NCBI RefSeq assembly: GCF_023167545.1
Contig: NZ_AP014647.1
Coordinates: forward strand, 1,054,001-1,118,000
Reading direction: 5' to 3'
From: Streptococcus constellatus subsp. constellatus
Lineage (GTDB): Bacteria; Bacillota; Bacilli; Lactobacillales; Streptococcaceae
DNA length: 64,000 nucleotides
Part shown: positions 49,825 through 58,472 of the stretch, in pieces
Numbering within the stretch: position 1 is the first letter of the stretch
Layout of the letters: each line of letters opens with the position of its first letter
Notes under the pieces: generated by a model
The model's database searches: none
What the model saw: the letters and a program-made list of their open reading frames with translations, nothing else
What the model was told of the DNA's origin: nothing
Position numbers and translations under genes: made by a program

Positions 49825-50607
49825 CTAGTCATTAGAATTAGAATCTTGACTTTTTATATAGGCACGATTAATCAGCTTGGCTATCCATTTAGGCCAAAAG
49901 AGCTGATACATATATAAATCTTCTTTGGTTCGAGTATTGTCTGAAATGGTTTTGGTCGTCTCTGACTCCTCATGAATCCGGTGACACATAAGTTTTTCAG
50001 AGATAAAAGCAAATCGTCCCTTATATTCACTAATCTTATACCAGGCATACCAATCTAGACTGACCCGCATCTTTTCATCAAAGCGAAACTCCTTGATCCG
50101 AGCCAGATTATAGGTAACGGCCGGGCATGAGATAGGATTTCCTAAAGCTAATACTCGATTTCTCCAGAAATGGCTAGCTGGCATTATATTCAATACTTTG
50201 AGCATAAATGTCTTGATTTTTAGATTCTTATTAGCTAAAATTTTGACACCATTTTTTTCTTCAAAGTAATCTGTATAAGCAATTAAAACATCTTTAGATT
50301 GCTCTATTTTTTGCAGCACAGCTTCTAGGTAAGTTGGCTCATAATAGTCATCTTGATGAGCAATAGTTGCATACTGGCTATTGACGAATGAAAGTGCATT
50401 GTTCCAATCTTTACCAATCCCTCCACCCTCTTTAGTATAAAAAGGAATCTCGTATGTTTGGCAAAGTTGCCTGATGGAATCAAGAGGGGTCGAACTATAG
50501 CAAATAATCTTCGATCTTATTGTCTGAGCCCTCAGAGATAAAATACAAGCTTCTAAAAACTCACTTTCCCCATAAGCACAAATCACCCAAGTATGGTTAT
50601 TTTTCAT
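49825..50607 (-). CDS. GT2 family glycosyltransferase
   Basis: A 260-residue protein of GT-A fold. The N-terminus (TWVICAYGESEFLEACILSL) and the acidic DxD-like motif (AHQDDYYEPTYLEAVL, near residue 90) fit family 2; it also has a KEGGGIGKDWNNAL block typical of rhamnosyl/galactosyl transferases. Sugar specificity is unknown. It overlaps the DUF2304 gene by 11 bp and is followed 23 bp later by the trimodular protein, within the side-chain unit. Confidence 0.82.
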   Translation of the reverse strand: MKNNHTWVICAYGESEFLEACILSLRAQTIRSKIICYSSTPLDSIRQLCQTYEIPFYTKEGGGIGKDWNNALSFVNSQYATIAHQDDYYEPTYLEAVLQKIEQSKDVLIAYTDYFEEKNGVKILANKNLKIKTFMLKVLNIMPASHFWRNRVLALGNPISCPAVTYNLARIKEFRFDEKMRVSLDWYAWYKISEYKGRFAFISEKLMCHRIHEESETTKTISDNTRTKEDLYMYQLFWPKWIAKLINRAYIKSQDSNSND

Positions 50608-50956
50608 CTTTCTCGCTTTCTAATTCAGAAATTTTTTGCTTTGTAATTGATAATTCTTGCACCAACTGCTTGATCTGCTCCTTTTGTTTAGAAATAGCAA
50701 TTGTATGAAGAAATACGATAATTAACAAGAAAAAAACTGCCAGAGAAAGCAAAAAATTTGAGGTCAATTCAAAACCTAAAAGTTGAGCAAAATAAACTGG
50801 AATGAAATCAAAAATTGAAATAATAATCAATACTAAACCAATCACAATCCACATAAAGGCTTGCTCAAACAATATGTTATTCCTATTGATATTTCTAAAC
50901 ACAAAATATAAAAATAAAACAGAAGCAACCAGCATAGCAATAGACAAAATAGACAT
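50597..50956 (-). CDS. DUF2304 membrane protein (GacJ-like)
   Basis: A 119-residue protein with three membrane helices (about 2-18, 32-50, 62-82) and a C-terminal coiled-coil tail (KQKEQIKQLVQELSITKQKI). It fits DUF2304, the family of GacJ, which in group A streptococcus binds and stimulates the GlcNAc-phosphate-undecaprenol synthase GacI. It overlaps by 1 bp the gene for a GacI-like GT2, so the two almost certainly form such a complex. Confidence 0.8.
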   Translation of the reverse strand: MSILSIAMLVASVLFLYFVFRNINRNNILFEQAFMWIVIGLVLIIISIFDFIPVYFAQLLGFELTSNFLLSLAVFFLLIIVFLHTIAISKQKEQIKQLVQELSITKQKISELESEKDEK

Positions 50957-51672
50957 TATTCACTCTCTTTCATAAAAGCAGCAATCAAAATAGATGAACA
51001 AACTTCAATCATATACCGAATTGATTTGATAGGCGTTATGGAAGAAACTCCGCCAGAACGCTCAAACATATTTGCCGGAGCTTCTACTACTCTATATTTT
51101 CGTTTTAAAATATGAACGATAGACTCTGGTTCTGGATATTTAATAGGATAGCGCATCGCAAACTGTCGAATAATCTTATGATTGCCCAAGCGATAACCAG
51201 ATGTGGTATCTAAAATTCTTTTTCCAGTTGTACATTTAATAAAAGCAGAAATAATCGTAATACCAAATCGACGCATAAAAGTCGTCTGAAATTCCGAAGC
51301 CTTGTCACCGATAAAACGAGAGCCAACAACTAAATCCGCCTGCTGACGACGAATAGGCTCCAACAAAGCATCCAGCGACTCAATATCATGCTGACCATCT
51401 CCGTCAAACTGTACGGCCACATCGTAATTCTTCTCAAGGGCATACTTGTATCCTGTCTGAACAGCACCACCAATCCCCAAATTCATAACCAAATGAACGG
51501 CATTCAGATCATGGCTATCCAAAATCTCTTTGGTTCTGTCAACCGAACCATCATTGATAACCACATAGTCTAAGTCAAAATCAACTTTCTTCCGATATTC
51601 TATAATGCTCAGAACCGTATTTAAAATACTTTCCTCCTCATTATAAGCAGGAATTATCATTAAAACTTTCAA
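50956..51672 (-). CDS. Polyprenyl-phosphate glycosyltransferase (GacI/DPMS-like GT2)
   Basis: A 238-residue GT2 of the dolichyl-phosphate mannose synthase type without C-terminal membrane helices. Motifs: MIIPAYNEEESI, VINDGSVDRT, and the DxDxQ-type site VQFDGDGQHDIESL, then VVGSRF. With its DUF2304 partner it matches the GacI-GacJ pair that makes GlcNAc-P-undecaprenol, the donor for side-chain GlcNAc added outside the membrane; the sugar here is inferred. It overlaps the upstream GT2 by 4 bp. Confidence 0.85.
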   Translation of the reverse strand: MKVLMIIPAYNEEESILNTVLSIIEYRKKVDFDLDYVVINDGSVDRTKEILDSHDLNAVHLVMNLGIGGAVQTGYKYALEKNYDVAVQFDGDGQHDIESLDALLEPIRRQQADLVVGSRFIGDKASEFQTTFMRRFGITIISAFIKCTTGKRILDTTSGYRLGNHKIIRQFAMRYPIKYPEPESIVHILKRKYRVVEAPANMFERSGGVSSITPIKSIRYMIEVCSSILIAAFMKESE

Positions 51673-52640
51673 TTATCTTTCTTCCCTTTACAATAAATTT
51701 TAGCAAATAATGGAATTAACCTTAACTTTTCCAAACTCAAAAAAACAATCAGAGAAAGTCTAGTTTGAAACCTTTCTCCCTGAACCCTTTTAGATAATGG
51801 AGAGATAGTACTGATAAGTTCATTCTCTTTTAACCATTTTTTAATCCTAATATACTGATGAATAAACTCCTGATCTGATGAGGATCTCCCTGAAAAAAGT
51901 AAGTACCAAACGTAATACCTTTTCAAGTAATATACTACTAACTCAGATGGCTGACCCAACTCTAATATTTTTGCAAAAAGAACTAAAATATCAATTTCAG
52001 GAGAAAAACCTCTCTGAGAAGTGTTAGAAATACTCTGACTATTGTAATACCAATTATATCCTTTATAGTCCAACAATCCTATTTTATCTGTTGTCTTATA
52101 GGCAGTTAGATTAAAAATAATATCTTCTCCTATACCATAGTCAAAAAATTCTAGATTGTTTTTTCTCAAGAACTCAGTCCGGTAAATTTTGGCCCAAGGA
52201 GCCATTATAATATATTTGGACCACTCTGATTGTTGTATGTCTTGACTAAAGATAATTTGGTTATCCTGATTAACGCGCTTGTAGCCACCAATAACTAAGT
52301 CTAGCCTTTTCTCATGGATAGCCTGATAAAAAGTTTCAATGCAATCACTATCAACAAAATCATCATTATCCATGAACATAATATATTCTCCTTCAGCTAG
52401 AAGAATTCCTTTATTTCTAGTTACTGCCACTCCTTCGTTTTGTTTATCAATTACTCTTATAAAACTATACTTCACTTCATAGTCTTTTAAAATATTTAAA
52501 GAGTTATCTTTCGAACCATCGTTTAGAAAAATAATTTCAAAATTCTTAAATGATTGATTCAAAAGAGAATCTACACAGCGTTTAATTCCATCTTGTGCAT
52601 TATAAACTGGAACAATAACTGAAATAGCTGGTTTAGACAT
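51669..52640 (-). CDS. GT2 family glycosyltransferase
   Basis: A 323-residue family 2 enzyme: VIVPVYNAQDGIKRCVDSLL at the N-terminus, FLNDGSKDNSL, and the metal-binding FMDNDDFVDSDCIE near residue 93. The C-terminal half is AT-rich in codon choice and helical, with no membrane segment. It resembles capsule side-chain transferases, but the sugar is unknown. It lies between another GT2 gene and the GacI-like gene in the same unit. Confidence 0.83.
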   Translation of the reverse strand: MSKPAISVIVPVYNAQDGIKRCVDSLLNQSFKNFEIIFLNDGSKDNSLNILKDYEVKYSFIRVIDKQNEGVAVTRNKGILLAEGEYIMFMDNDDFVDSDCIETFYQAIHEKRLDLVIGGYKRVNQDNQIIFSQDIQQSEWSKYIIMAPWAKIYRTEFLRKNNLEFFDYGIGEDIIFNLTAYKTTDKIGLLDYKGYNWYYNSQSISNTSQRGFSPEIDILVLFAKILELGQPSELVVYYLKRYYVWYLLFSGRSSSDQEFIHQYIRIKKWLKENELISTISPLSKRVQGERFQTRLSLIVFLSLEKLRLIPLFAKIYCKGKKDN

Positions 52641-52666
52641 ATTTTCCCTTTCGTAACTAGACTAAT

Positions 52667-53614
52667 CTATTTATAAAACTTCAATAAAACAGGAAATAGT
52701 TTTATCGAAAACTTTATCCCAAATAACTTGGCTACTAGGCCTGTTAATTTAAATGCTCGATTCTCTATATAATTTGCATACTTTAGCAAATACTTATACT
52801 GGTAAAGCAATTCCTTAATTTCAAAATTATTAATGTATTGATTTACATAAGGTAATATAGAGATATATGAGATTGTAAAATAGATATTTAAAGCTTTTTG
52901 AATTTCAACTGAATAGTTTTTCAAGTCAGAAAGTCCCATCCTGATTCCTTCGAGAGTATCTTGAACATTTTTTTCTTTCACAACATTAGTTAAACTTCCT
53001 TCGCGGTTCTGTCGATACATATATTGAGTACTATTAAGAATTGAAAATTTCTTTGTCATTTTTAAGATCTGGGAACAATATAAACTATCCTCAGACACCA
53101 TTCCCTCTGGAAATTTTAAGCCATTTTGAAACAACTTTTTCGACACACACTTATTCCAATTTGGACCATTAAATATTCCAAAGCAAGTAGCTTTTAAAAT
53201 ATTTTCTTCAAACATAGATATAGGAAAACCTAAAATTTTATCATCATAAAAATAACTGTAGCCAAAAACGATAACATCATTGATGTAATCTATAGTCATT
53301 TCATCAAGTTGACTCAAAAAGTGTTGATCACTCCAAAAGTCATCGCCATCTAAAAATAATAAATAATCCCCACGAGCATACTCAATACCAGTATTTCTTG
53401 CTTTTGAAGCTCCACCATTTATTTGATTAAAAATCCTTACTTTATTGGGATTCTCTACAGACAATTTATCAGCGACTACTGCAGTAGTGTCAGTTGACCC
53501 ATCATTTATGATTAAAATTTCATAATCTTTAAATTCTTGAATTAAGACACTCTTAACACATTTTTCTAAATAATCCGCCACATTATAGGCAGGTATAATA
53601 ATTGAAAATTTCAT
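52667..53614 (-). CDS. GT2 family glycosyltransferase
   Basis: A 315-residue family 2 enzyme: SIIIPAYNVADYLEKCVKSV, ILIINDGSTDTTA, and the DxD motif FLDGDDFWSDQHFL near residue 91; SEDSLYCSQIL resembles the acceptor-side ED motif. The coding sequence looks noticeably more AT-rich than the core rgp genes, like its flippase neighbour, which suggests separate acquisition. The sugar specificity cannot be predicted. Confidence 0.83.
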   Translation of the reverse strand: MKFSIIIPAYNVADYLEKCVKSVLIQEFKDYEILIINDGSTDTTAVVADKLSVENPNKVRIFNQINGGASKARNTGIEYARGDYLLFLDGDDFWSDQHFLSQLDEMTIDYINDVIVFGYSYFYDDKILGFPISMFEENILKATCFGIFNGPNWNKCVSKKLFQNGLKFPEGMVSEDSLYCSQILKMTKKFSILNSTQYMYRQNREGSLTNVVKEKNVQDTLEGIRMGLSDLKNYSVEIQKALNIYFTISYISILPYVNQYINNFEIKELLYQYKYLLKYANYIENRAFKLTGLVAKLFGIKFSIKLFPVLLKFYK

Positions 53615-53620
53615 AAGTTC

Positions 53621-54874
53621 TTATTTTTTCCTTCTCAAAAAAGTATATGGATTGGTCATAAAATAAATAATTAGCGAGACACTCAACCAAGCAATCATAG
53701 AGATAAGGAAAGACAAGGAAGCCCCAAAGATTCCGTATTGGGATACCAGCGGCTCAGCTGAAAAAATGGATACAAGATAACCTGCTAAAAATGAGATAAC
53801 TAAATAATGATGTTTTCTAAAAACAGTTAAAATATTATCACATACTGTAGAAAACGTACTAGCAATACCACCTAACAAAAGTATAAAGAAACTAATTTGA
53901 TATTGATTTAGCTTGGTTCCATAAACAATATTTAAAACAGGGATAGCAGCAATCGCTCCAGCTAAACAAATCAAAACACTTGTTACCCACAAAATCTTAA
54001 ACAAGTTATTTTTATATGTAATAAAATGAGAAATTTTTTTCTCTTCCTTGAAAATTGCTAGTTGTGTAATCATGGGGCGTAAAAAAACAATCATTAGATT
54101 CATCGCAAAAATTGGAGTGAATAAAATACTAAAATCTCTCTGCACTCCCGCTTCAATCAATCCTTTGTTAAAAATATCGTTTAATGCATACTTGGGTTGG
54201 TTATAGATTGAAACTAATAAAAAAGCATTTATAAATAAAGGTAAACAGTCCTTTAAAATACTATAAATATCTTTTAGCTTTACTGTAGCGATATTAATAC
54301 GATGAAACAACTTAGATTTTGGAAAATCAAAAAAAAGAACTACTGTGAAAGAGGCGAGCGTTTGAAACACAACAGATAAAAGAAGATTTTTAGAAAACAA
54401 TAACAAAAAAGCAAATGTTATAGTTGAAATTATATTTCTAAAAAATAATGATTGACCGGCTATATCTAATCGTTCTTTCTGTTGGAACAAGCCTTGAAAT
54501 ACATCCGAAAGCGCCTCGCTAACTCTAAAAAATGATACCCAAAATATAATCCAAAAATTTGCATGAGTAGAAGAATTTAAAATTAAATATCCTAATAAAA
54601 TTAGTATCATTAAAATATTAGTTAAAACTCTAGTAGTCAAATAGGCATCAAATGAATATTTTTCTTTAATATCTGTCGCTTGAAAATCCCTAACCTGAAA
54701 CCCTGCAACAATAACTAGTAAATTCGCAATTGCATAAGCAAAGCTATATAAATCAGCCGACTCACTAGATAAAGTACGAGTAACTAGAAATAATAAAATA
54801 ACAGATACAGCTGCTGAAGATAGACTCCCCAGAATATTCCAAAAGAAAATTTTTTGCGGCGACACCACTTTCAA
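53621..54874 (-). CDS. Wzx-type polysaccharide flippase
   Basis: A membrane protein with about 12 helices of the MATE-like/PST flippase superfamily (AVSVILLFLVTRTLSSESADLY, FRVSEALSDVFQGLFQQKER). It probably translocates a lipid-linked sugar or short oligosaccharide, as GacK-type proteins are proposed to do for lipid-phosphate GlcNAc. No ATG start is available: candidates are TTG at 54916 (overlapping the -10 box) or TTG/GTG at 54874/54868 after an AAAGAGAG ribosome-binding site; the latter is preferred. The gene is AT-rich and heads the side-chain unit. Confidence 0.8.
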   Translation of the reverse strand: MKVVSPQKIFFWNILGSLSSAAVSVILLFLVTRTLSSESADLYSFAYAIANLLVIVAGFQVRDFQATDIKEKYSFDAYLTTRVLTNILMILILLGYLILNSSTHANFWIIFWVSFFRVSEALSDVFQGLFQQKERLDIAGQSLFFRNIISTITFAFLLLFSKNLLLSVVFQTLASFTVVLFFDFPKSKLFHRINIATVKLKDIYSILKDCLPLFINAFLLVSIYNQPKYALNDIFNKGLIEAGVQRDFSILFTPIFAMNLMIVFLRPMITQLAIFKEEKKISHFITYKNNLFKILWVTSVLICLAGAIAAIPVLNIVYGTKLNQYQISFFILLLGGIASTFSTVCDNILTVFRKHHYLVISFLAGYLVSIFSAEPLVSQYGIFGASLSFLISMIAWLSVSLIIYFMTNPYTFLRRKK

Positions 54875-54915
54875 TATAATCAAACTCTCTTTCAATATAA
54901 ATAAACCTTTATCCA

Positions 54916-54921
54916 ATTATA
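54916..54921 (-). promoter_or_regulatory. -10 box of the side-chain glycosyltransferase unit
   Basis: TATAAT on the minus strand, directly after the rmlD terminator and about 42 bp before the preferred start of the flippase gene. It argues against the annotated-type TTG start at 54916. Confidence 0.5.
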
Positions 54922-54935
54922 CCATAATTTCCCTT

Positions 54936-54960
54936 TAAAAAAGCAACCACAAGGTTGCTT
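54936..54960 (-). terminator. Terminator of rmlD
   Basis: On the minus strand AAGCAACC-TTGT-GGTTGCTT is a perfect 8-bp stem followed by TTTT, 7 bp after the rmlD stop. Confidence 0.88.
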
Positions 54961-54966
54961 CTATGC

Positions 54967-55821
54967 TTATTTTTTCACTTCCTGCTTGTAAAACTCTTTC
55001 AAGGCATCCTGCCAAGTCGGAATGACAAAGCCTGTTGCCTTGGCCTTGGTCAAACTCATAGTTGAGTTGAAAGGCCGCTTAGCCTTGGCTGGGAATTTGC
55101 TGGAATCAACCGGTTGTACTTCCACATCTGTGTCTTTGAGAATTTCTACTGCAAAGTCATACCAAGTCGTGTCTTCGGCAGCATCATTTGACAGATGATA
55201 ATAACCAAATTCTTTTTGATTTTCTGCTAAGTAAGTCATAAATTCAGCCAACGTTCGCGTCCAAGTTGGACGACCATGCTGATCATTAACAACCGTCAGG
55301 GTTTTATGTGTTTTGGCTAAATTCTGCATGGTAAAAACGAAGTTCTTTCCATAATTTCCAAAGACCCAAGCTGTGCGGATAATGTAGAAACGGCTAGAAT
55401 ATTTTTCAACCAACTCCTCTCCCATACGCTTCGTGCGACCATATTCTGTTTGAGGATCTGGTCGATCATCTACTTCCCATTCTTGCCCAACTGGCTTATC
55501 TCCAGCAAAGACATAGTCTGTAGAGATGCAAACAAGTGTTGCTCCATGCTTTTCTGCTGCTTTAGCAACATTCTCAGTTCCTGTAACATTGATTGCATAG
55601 TCCAATTCTTTTCCTTCATCTTCCGCCGCATCAACTGCTGTATAGGCAGCACAGTGATAGACTAGACTTGGCTTCACTTCGGAAAAGACCTTCTCAACCA
55701 TTTCGGCATTGGTAATATCCATTTCTGCCACGTCAACTGCCACATACTCTTCGTTGCGTTCATCTAAAAGATAACGAAGTTCTGTCCCAAGTTGTCCATT
55801 AGCACCTGTAATTAAAATCAT
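54967..55821 (-). CDS. rmlD: dTDP-4-dehydrorhamnose reductase
   Basis: The last step of dTDP-L-rhamnose synthesis, reducing dTDP-4-dehydrorhamnose with NADPH (RmlD/RfbD/GacA). The 284-residue SDR protein has the N-terminal ITGANGQLGTELRYLL motif, STDYVFAGDK and the catalytic YGRTK near 128. It is physically separated from rfbA/C/B (28.7-32.3 kb), the usual streptococcal arrangement, and stands at the head of the rhamnan cluster. It has its own -10 box and is closed by terminators on both sides, so it is likely monocistronic. Confidence 0.96.
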   Translation of the reverse strand: MILITGANGQLGTELRYLLDERNEEYVAVDVAEMDITNAEMVEKVFSEVKPSLVYHCAAYTAVDAAEDEGKELDYAINVTGTENVAKAAEKHGATLVCISTDYVFAGDKPVGQEWEVDDRPDPQTEYGRTKRMGEELVEKYSSRFYIIRTAWVFGNYGKNFVFTMQNLAKTHKTLTVVNDQHGRPTWTRTLAEFMTYLAENQKEFGYYHLSNDAAEDTTWYDFAVEILKDTDVEVQPVDSSKFPAKAKRPFNSTMSLTKAKATGFVIPTWQDALKEFYKQEVKK

Positions 55822-55861
55822 TTGACATTCCTTTCTGAATAATAAACATTCAATGAACTTA

Positions 55862-55867
55862 ATTATA
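55862..55867 (-). promoter_or_regulatory. -10 box of rmlD
   Basis: TATAAT on the minus strand, 40 bp upstream of the rmlD ATG and immediately after the terminator of the preceding gene; an AGAAAGGAAT ribosome-binding site follows. Confidence 0.55.
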
Positions 55868-55868
55868 C

Positions 55869-55893
55869 CAAAAAAAGCAGAAAAAATCTGCTT
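55869..55893 (-). terminator. Terminator upstream of rmlD
   Basis: On the minus strand AAGCAGA-TTTTT-TCTGCTT is followed by TTTTT. It lies 49 bp after the stop of the 403-residue membrane protein. Confidence 0.75.
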
Positions 55894-55941
55894 AAATATA
55901 CTTATCTATTTATCTTTCTTAAGAGACAAGAATCGATAGCA

Positions 55942-57153
55942 TTAGACTTTCTTTTGATTAGTGCACTGAATATATAAGTCACACAATAACTTACAGGTGA
56001 TGATAAACAAACTAATCATAAAGGGTAAAAATGTTCTGGTATTTGAAGCATATAAAGTCGGTGATAATGATATCAGCATGCGACTAGCAAAACCTATTAC
56101 AAATAAATAAATGAGCCAGACTCTTTCTCTCATATCTGGAATAACTAACCACATGGAATAAAGAATCATCAATAACAATATACCATAAAAAGCAACTGCT
56201 CCTAAGTAAGTAATATTAAAAGAAAACGTTCCTGATTCTCTGGCTACTTTACTAATACCTGATAGCGTTCCAAATAGATTGTTCCATCCAAATTTTTGTG
56301 AAAAAATATTGAATAAGACAAAACCACTCAAAGAGATCGCTATAATATTTTTCTTGTGAACTGAATAAATAAGCAAGACTATTAAAAATAATATAACAAA
56401 CGAAAATGAAATAGATAACATCTTATCACCTGTTTCAAGAAAACCTAATCCTACTTTTTGGAAAATATTTAAATTTGGAAAATTAGGAAACCAAGTGACA
56501 ACTTCTTTTGCAAATCGAACTCCATTTCCTGGCGATAGTTTTGCAGATAAAATTCCTAGAACAGAAAGTAGAAAATAGATGCCATTCGTCATTCGATTAG
56601 CTTTTTTAGAGACGAACAACTCAAAACCAAGCCACAAGAAGGCATAAACCGCTAATTGTTCTTGCATCACTGCAAAAGAAAAGAATATGACGCACACTAC
56701 TCTCATCCAATTTTTCTTGGAATGCTTTTGAAAAAGTGAAAAAATCAATAACGAAGCCGGAAATAAGTAATTTATATAAGTTGGAATAGAGCCTGCGCTT
56801 AAAAATTCAGTTGCCGGAAAGAAAATGAAAATCAGTAAGGCAGGAAGCCAAGGCAAAGTAGGAACCAATTTTACGGTTCCTATCAACAAAAGAATAGTCG
56901 CACAAAAAGCTGCAAGTATAAAGAATTTTTCATGAACTGAAAAAAAGAGTGTCGCAGATTCAATTAGCAATCTACTGCTCCAAGTCAAATAGCGATCCAA
57001 TCCAAACAGAAAGTAATCAAATTTAAATTCTTTGGCGTATTTTAAAAATGCAATTTGGTCTCCTACAGGAGTAATTTTGTTGTTCATATAAAATTGAATT
57101 GCATAAAAAAATGCGGATAAAAATAGAATCGCCTTAGTCTTTTTTGCTTTCAT
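55942..57153 (-). CDS. Polytopic membrane protein, DUF6056-like (GT-C-like)
   Basis: A 403-residue protein with about ten to eleven membrane helices. The first external loop holds ITPVGDQIAFLKYAKEF followed by the RYLTWSSRLLIESA segment, a pattern resembling DUF6056-type proteins with a GT-C fold. It follows a GtrB-like gene by 42 bp, and such GtrB plus GT-C pairs attach a sugar from a polyprenyl-phosphate donor to a surface polymer. The family name is from recall and the activity is inferred. Confidence 0.7.
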   Translation of the reverse strand: MKAKKTKAILFLSAFFYAIQFYMNNKITPVGDQIAFLKYAKEFKFDYFLFGLDRYLTWSSRLLIESATLFFSVHEKFFILAAFCATILLLIGTVKLVPTLPWLPALLIFIFFPATEFLSAGSIPTYINYLFPASLLIFSLFQKHSKKNWMRVVCVIFFSFAVMQEQLAVYAFLWLGFELFVSKKANRMTNGIYFLLSVLGILSAKLSPGNGVRFAKEVVTWFPNFPNLNIFQKVGLGFLETGDKMLSISFSFVILFLIVLLIYSVHKKNIIAISLSGFVLFNIFSQKFGWNNLFGTLSGISKVARESGTFSFNITYLGAVAFYGILLLMILYSMWLVIPDMRERVWLIYLFVIGFASRMLISLSPTLYASNTRTFLPFMISLFIITCKLLCDLYIQCTNQKKV

Positions 57154-57195
57154 AATATCTCCTTTTTAATAAATCCATGATAGGGAAAATGAGCA

Positions 57196-58125
57196 TCATC
57201 TTTTACTCCTCTCCTTAATTACATAAATTGGTCGCTTCTTTGTTTCCATGAATATTTTACCTATATATTTACCTAAAATACCAATCGTCAATAATTGGAA
57301 ACCACCTAGAAAGAGAATAATTGAAATCATCGAAGGCCAGCCAGACGTAGGATCCCCAAAAATCAAGGTACGAATAATGACAATAATGATAAGGAAAAAT
57401 GCCAATAAGCAGGCAACAACCCCTCCCACAAAAGCTATTGTCAATGGAGCATCTGAAAAATTGATAATTCCTTCTAAGGAATAATTAAACAACTGCCAAA
57501 AATTCCAGCTCGTCTGACCTGCTACGCGCTCAACGTTTTTGTATTCTAAATATTCTGTCTTAAAACCTACCCAAGCAAAAATCCCTTTGGAAAAACGATT
57601 ATACTCAGAAACCTCTAAAACGGCATCCACCATCTGTCTGCGCATAAGACGAAAATCACGCGCTCCATCTACCATCTCAACCTGGCTAATTTTATTAATC
57701 AATTTATAAAACATCTTCGCAAAAAAACTACGAATCAGAGGTTCTCCCTCGCGTGTTGTACGACGCGTTCCTACGCAATCCAATTCAGCATTTTCATCTA
57801 GCATATTTTTCATTTGAATCAATAATGCAGGTGGATCTTGCAAATCCGCATCCATAACAGTTACATAATCGCCCATTGCATGCTGCAAACCAGCATAAAG
57901 AGCTGCTTCTTTCCCAAAATTTCGCGAAAAAGAGAGATAACGAACACTATTATTTTTCTGACTGAGCTCTCGTAAAATAGATAAAGTTCTATCTTTTGAG
58001 CCGTCATTGACAAATATATATTCAAAATGATCATTTATCTGAGATTTAATTTTTTCCATTTCCGCATAAAACAACGGAAGCGACTCTTCCTCGTTAAAAC
58101 AAGGGATAATGATTGAGATTGTCAT
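57196..58125 (-). CDS. GtrB-like polyprenyl-phosphate glycosyltransferase
   Basis: A 309-residue GT2 of the DPM1/GtrB type that would make a polyprenyl-phosphate hexose. Cytoplasmic part: SIIIPCFNEEESLPLFYAEM, VNDGSKDRTL, the DADLQDPPALL metal site near 90, and GTRRTTREGE. Two C-terminal membrane helices (about 225-255 and 265-290) follow. The start MTISIIIPC (after AAAGGGCG) is preferred over an upstream ATG at 58170. It resembles SccN-type enzymes supplying a side-chain sugar donor in S. mutans; the sugar is inferred. Confidence 0.87.
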   Translation of the reverse strand: MTISIIIPCFNEEESLPLFYAEMEKIKSQINDHFEYIFVNDGSKDRTLSILRELSQKNNSVRYLSFSRNFGKEAALYAGLQHAMGDYVTVMDADLQDPPALLIQMKNMLDENAELDCVGTRRTTREGEPLIRSFFAKMFYKLINKISQVEMVDGARDFRLMRRQMVDAVLEVSEYNRFSKGIFAWVGFKTEYLEYKNVERVAGQTSWNFWQLFNYSLEGIINFSDAPLTIAFVGGVVACLLAFFLIIIVIIRTLIFGDPTSGWPSMISIILFLGGFQLLTIGILGKYIGKIFMETKKRPIYVIKERSKR

Positions 58126-58179
58126 TTTTCGCCCTTTCTTAAGATTTACCTTATTAAAATTAAAACCCATAACAATCGC

Positions 58180-58185
58180 ATTATA
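58180..58185 (-). promoter_or_regulatory. -10 box at the head of the polysaccharide cluster
   Basis: TATAAT on the minus strand with TAGAAA at 17 bp spacing (4 of 6 -35 matches), about 55 bp before the GtrB-like ATG. The remaining sequence from here to the thioesterase terminator near 58441 shows no gene. Confidence 0.5.
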
Positions 58186-58440
58186 CTACATCTACGCTCC
58201 ATTTTCTACTATTTCCATAAAAGAAACAAGAAATTCTCAATTCTATAAATCAAGATACTTTTATTTTATACCAAAAATTCCGCATTAAAAAAACAAATTT
58301 TACATAGACTAAATGCTGGTTAAATATTTTTGCGATGAAATCCATCGTTTCTAAAGCTTTATTGTCATTTCTTCATCGTTTTAACTGAGATGTTTACTAT
58401 TAATTTAATATTAAAGAGATTTTTTAAATAATCAAAATAA

Positions 58441-58465
58441 TCCCTTGGTGTAATGAACCAAGGGA
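58441..58465 (-). terminator. Terminator of the thioesterase gene
   Basis: A perfect 9-bp stem TCCCTTGGT / ACCAAGGGA with a 7-base loop lies just after the thioesterase stop; on the minus strand it is followed by TTATTTTG. Confidence 0.75.
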
Positions 58466-58472
58466 AAATCCG

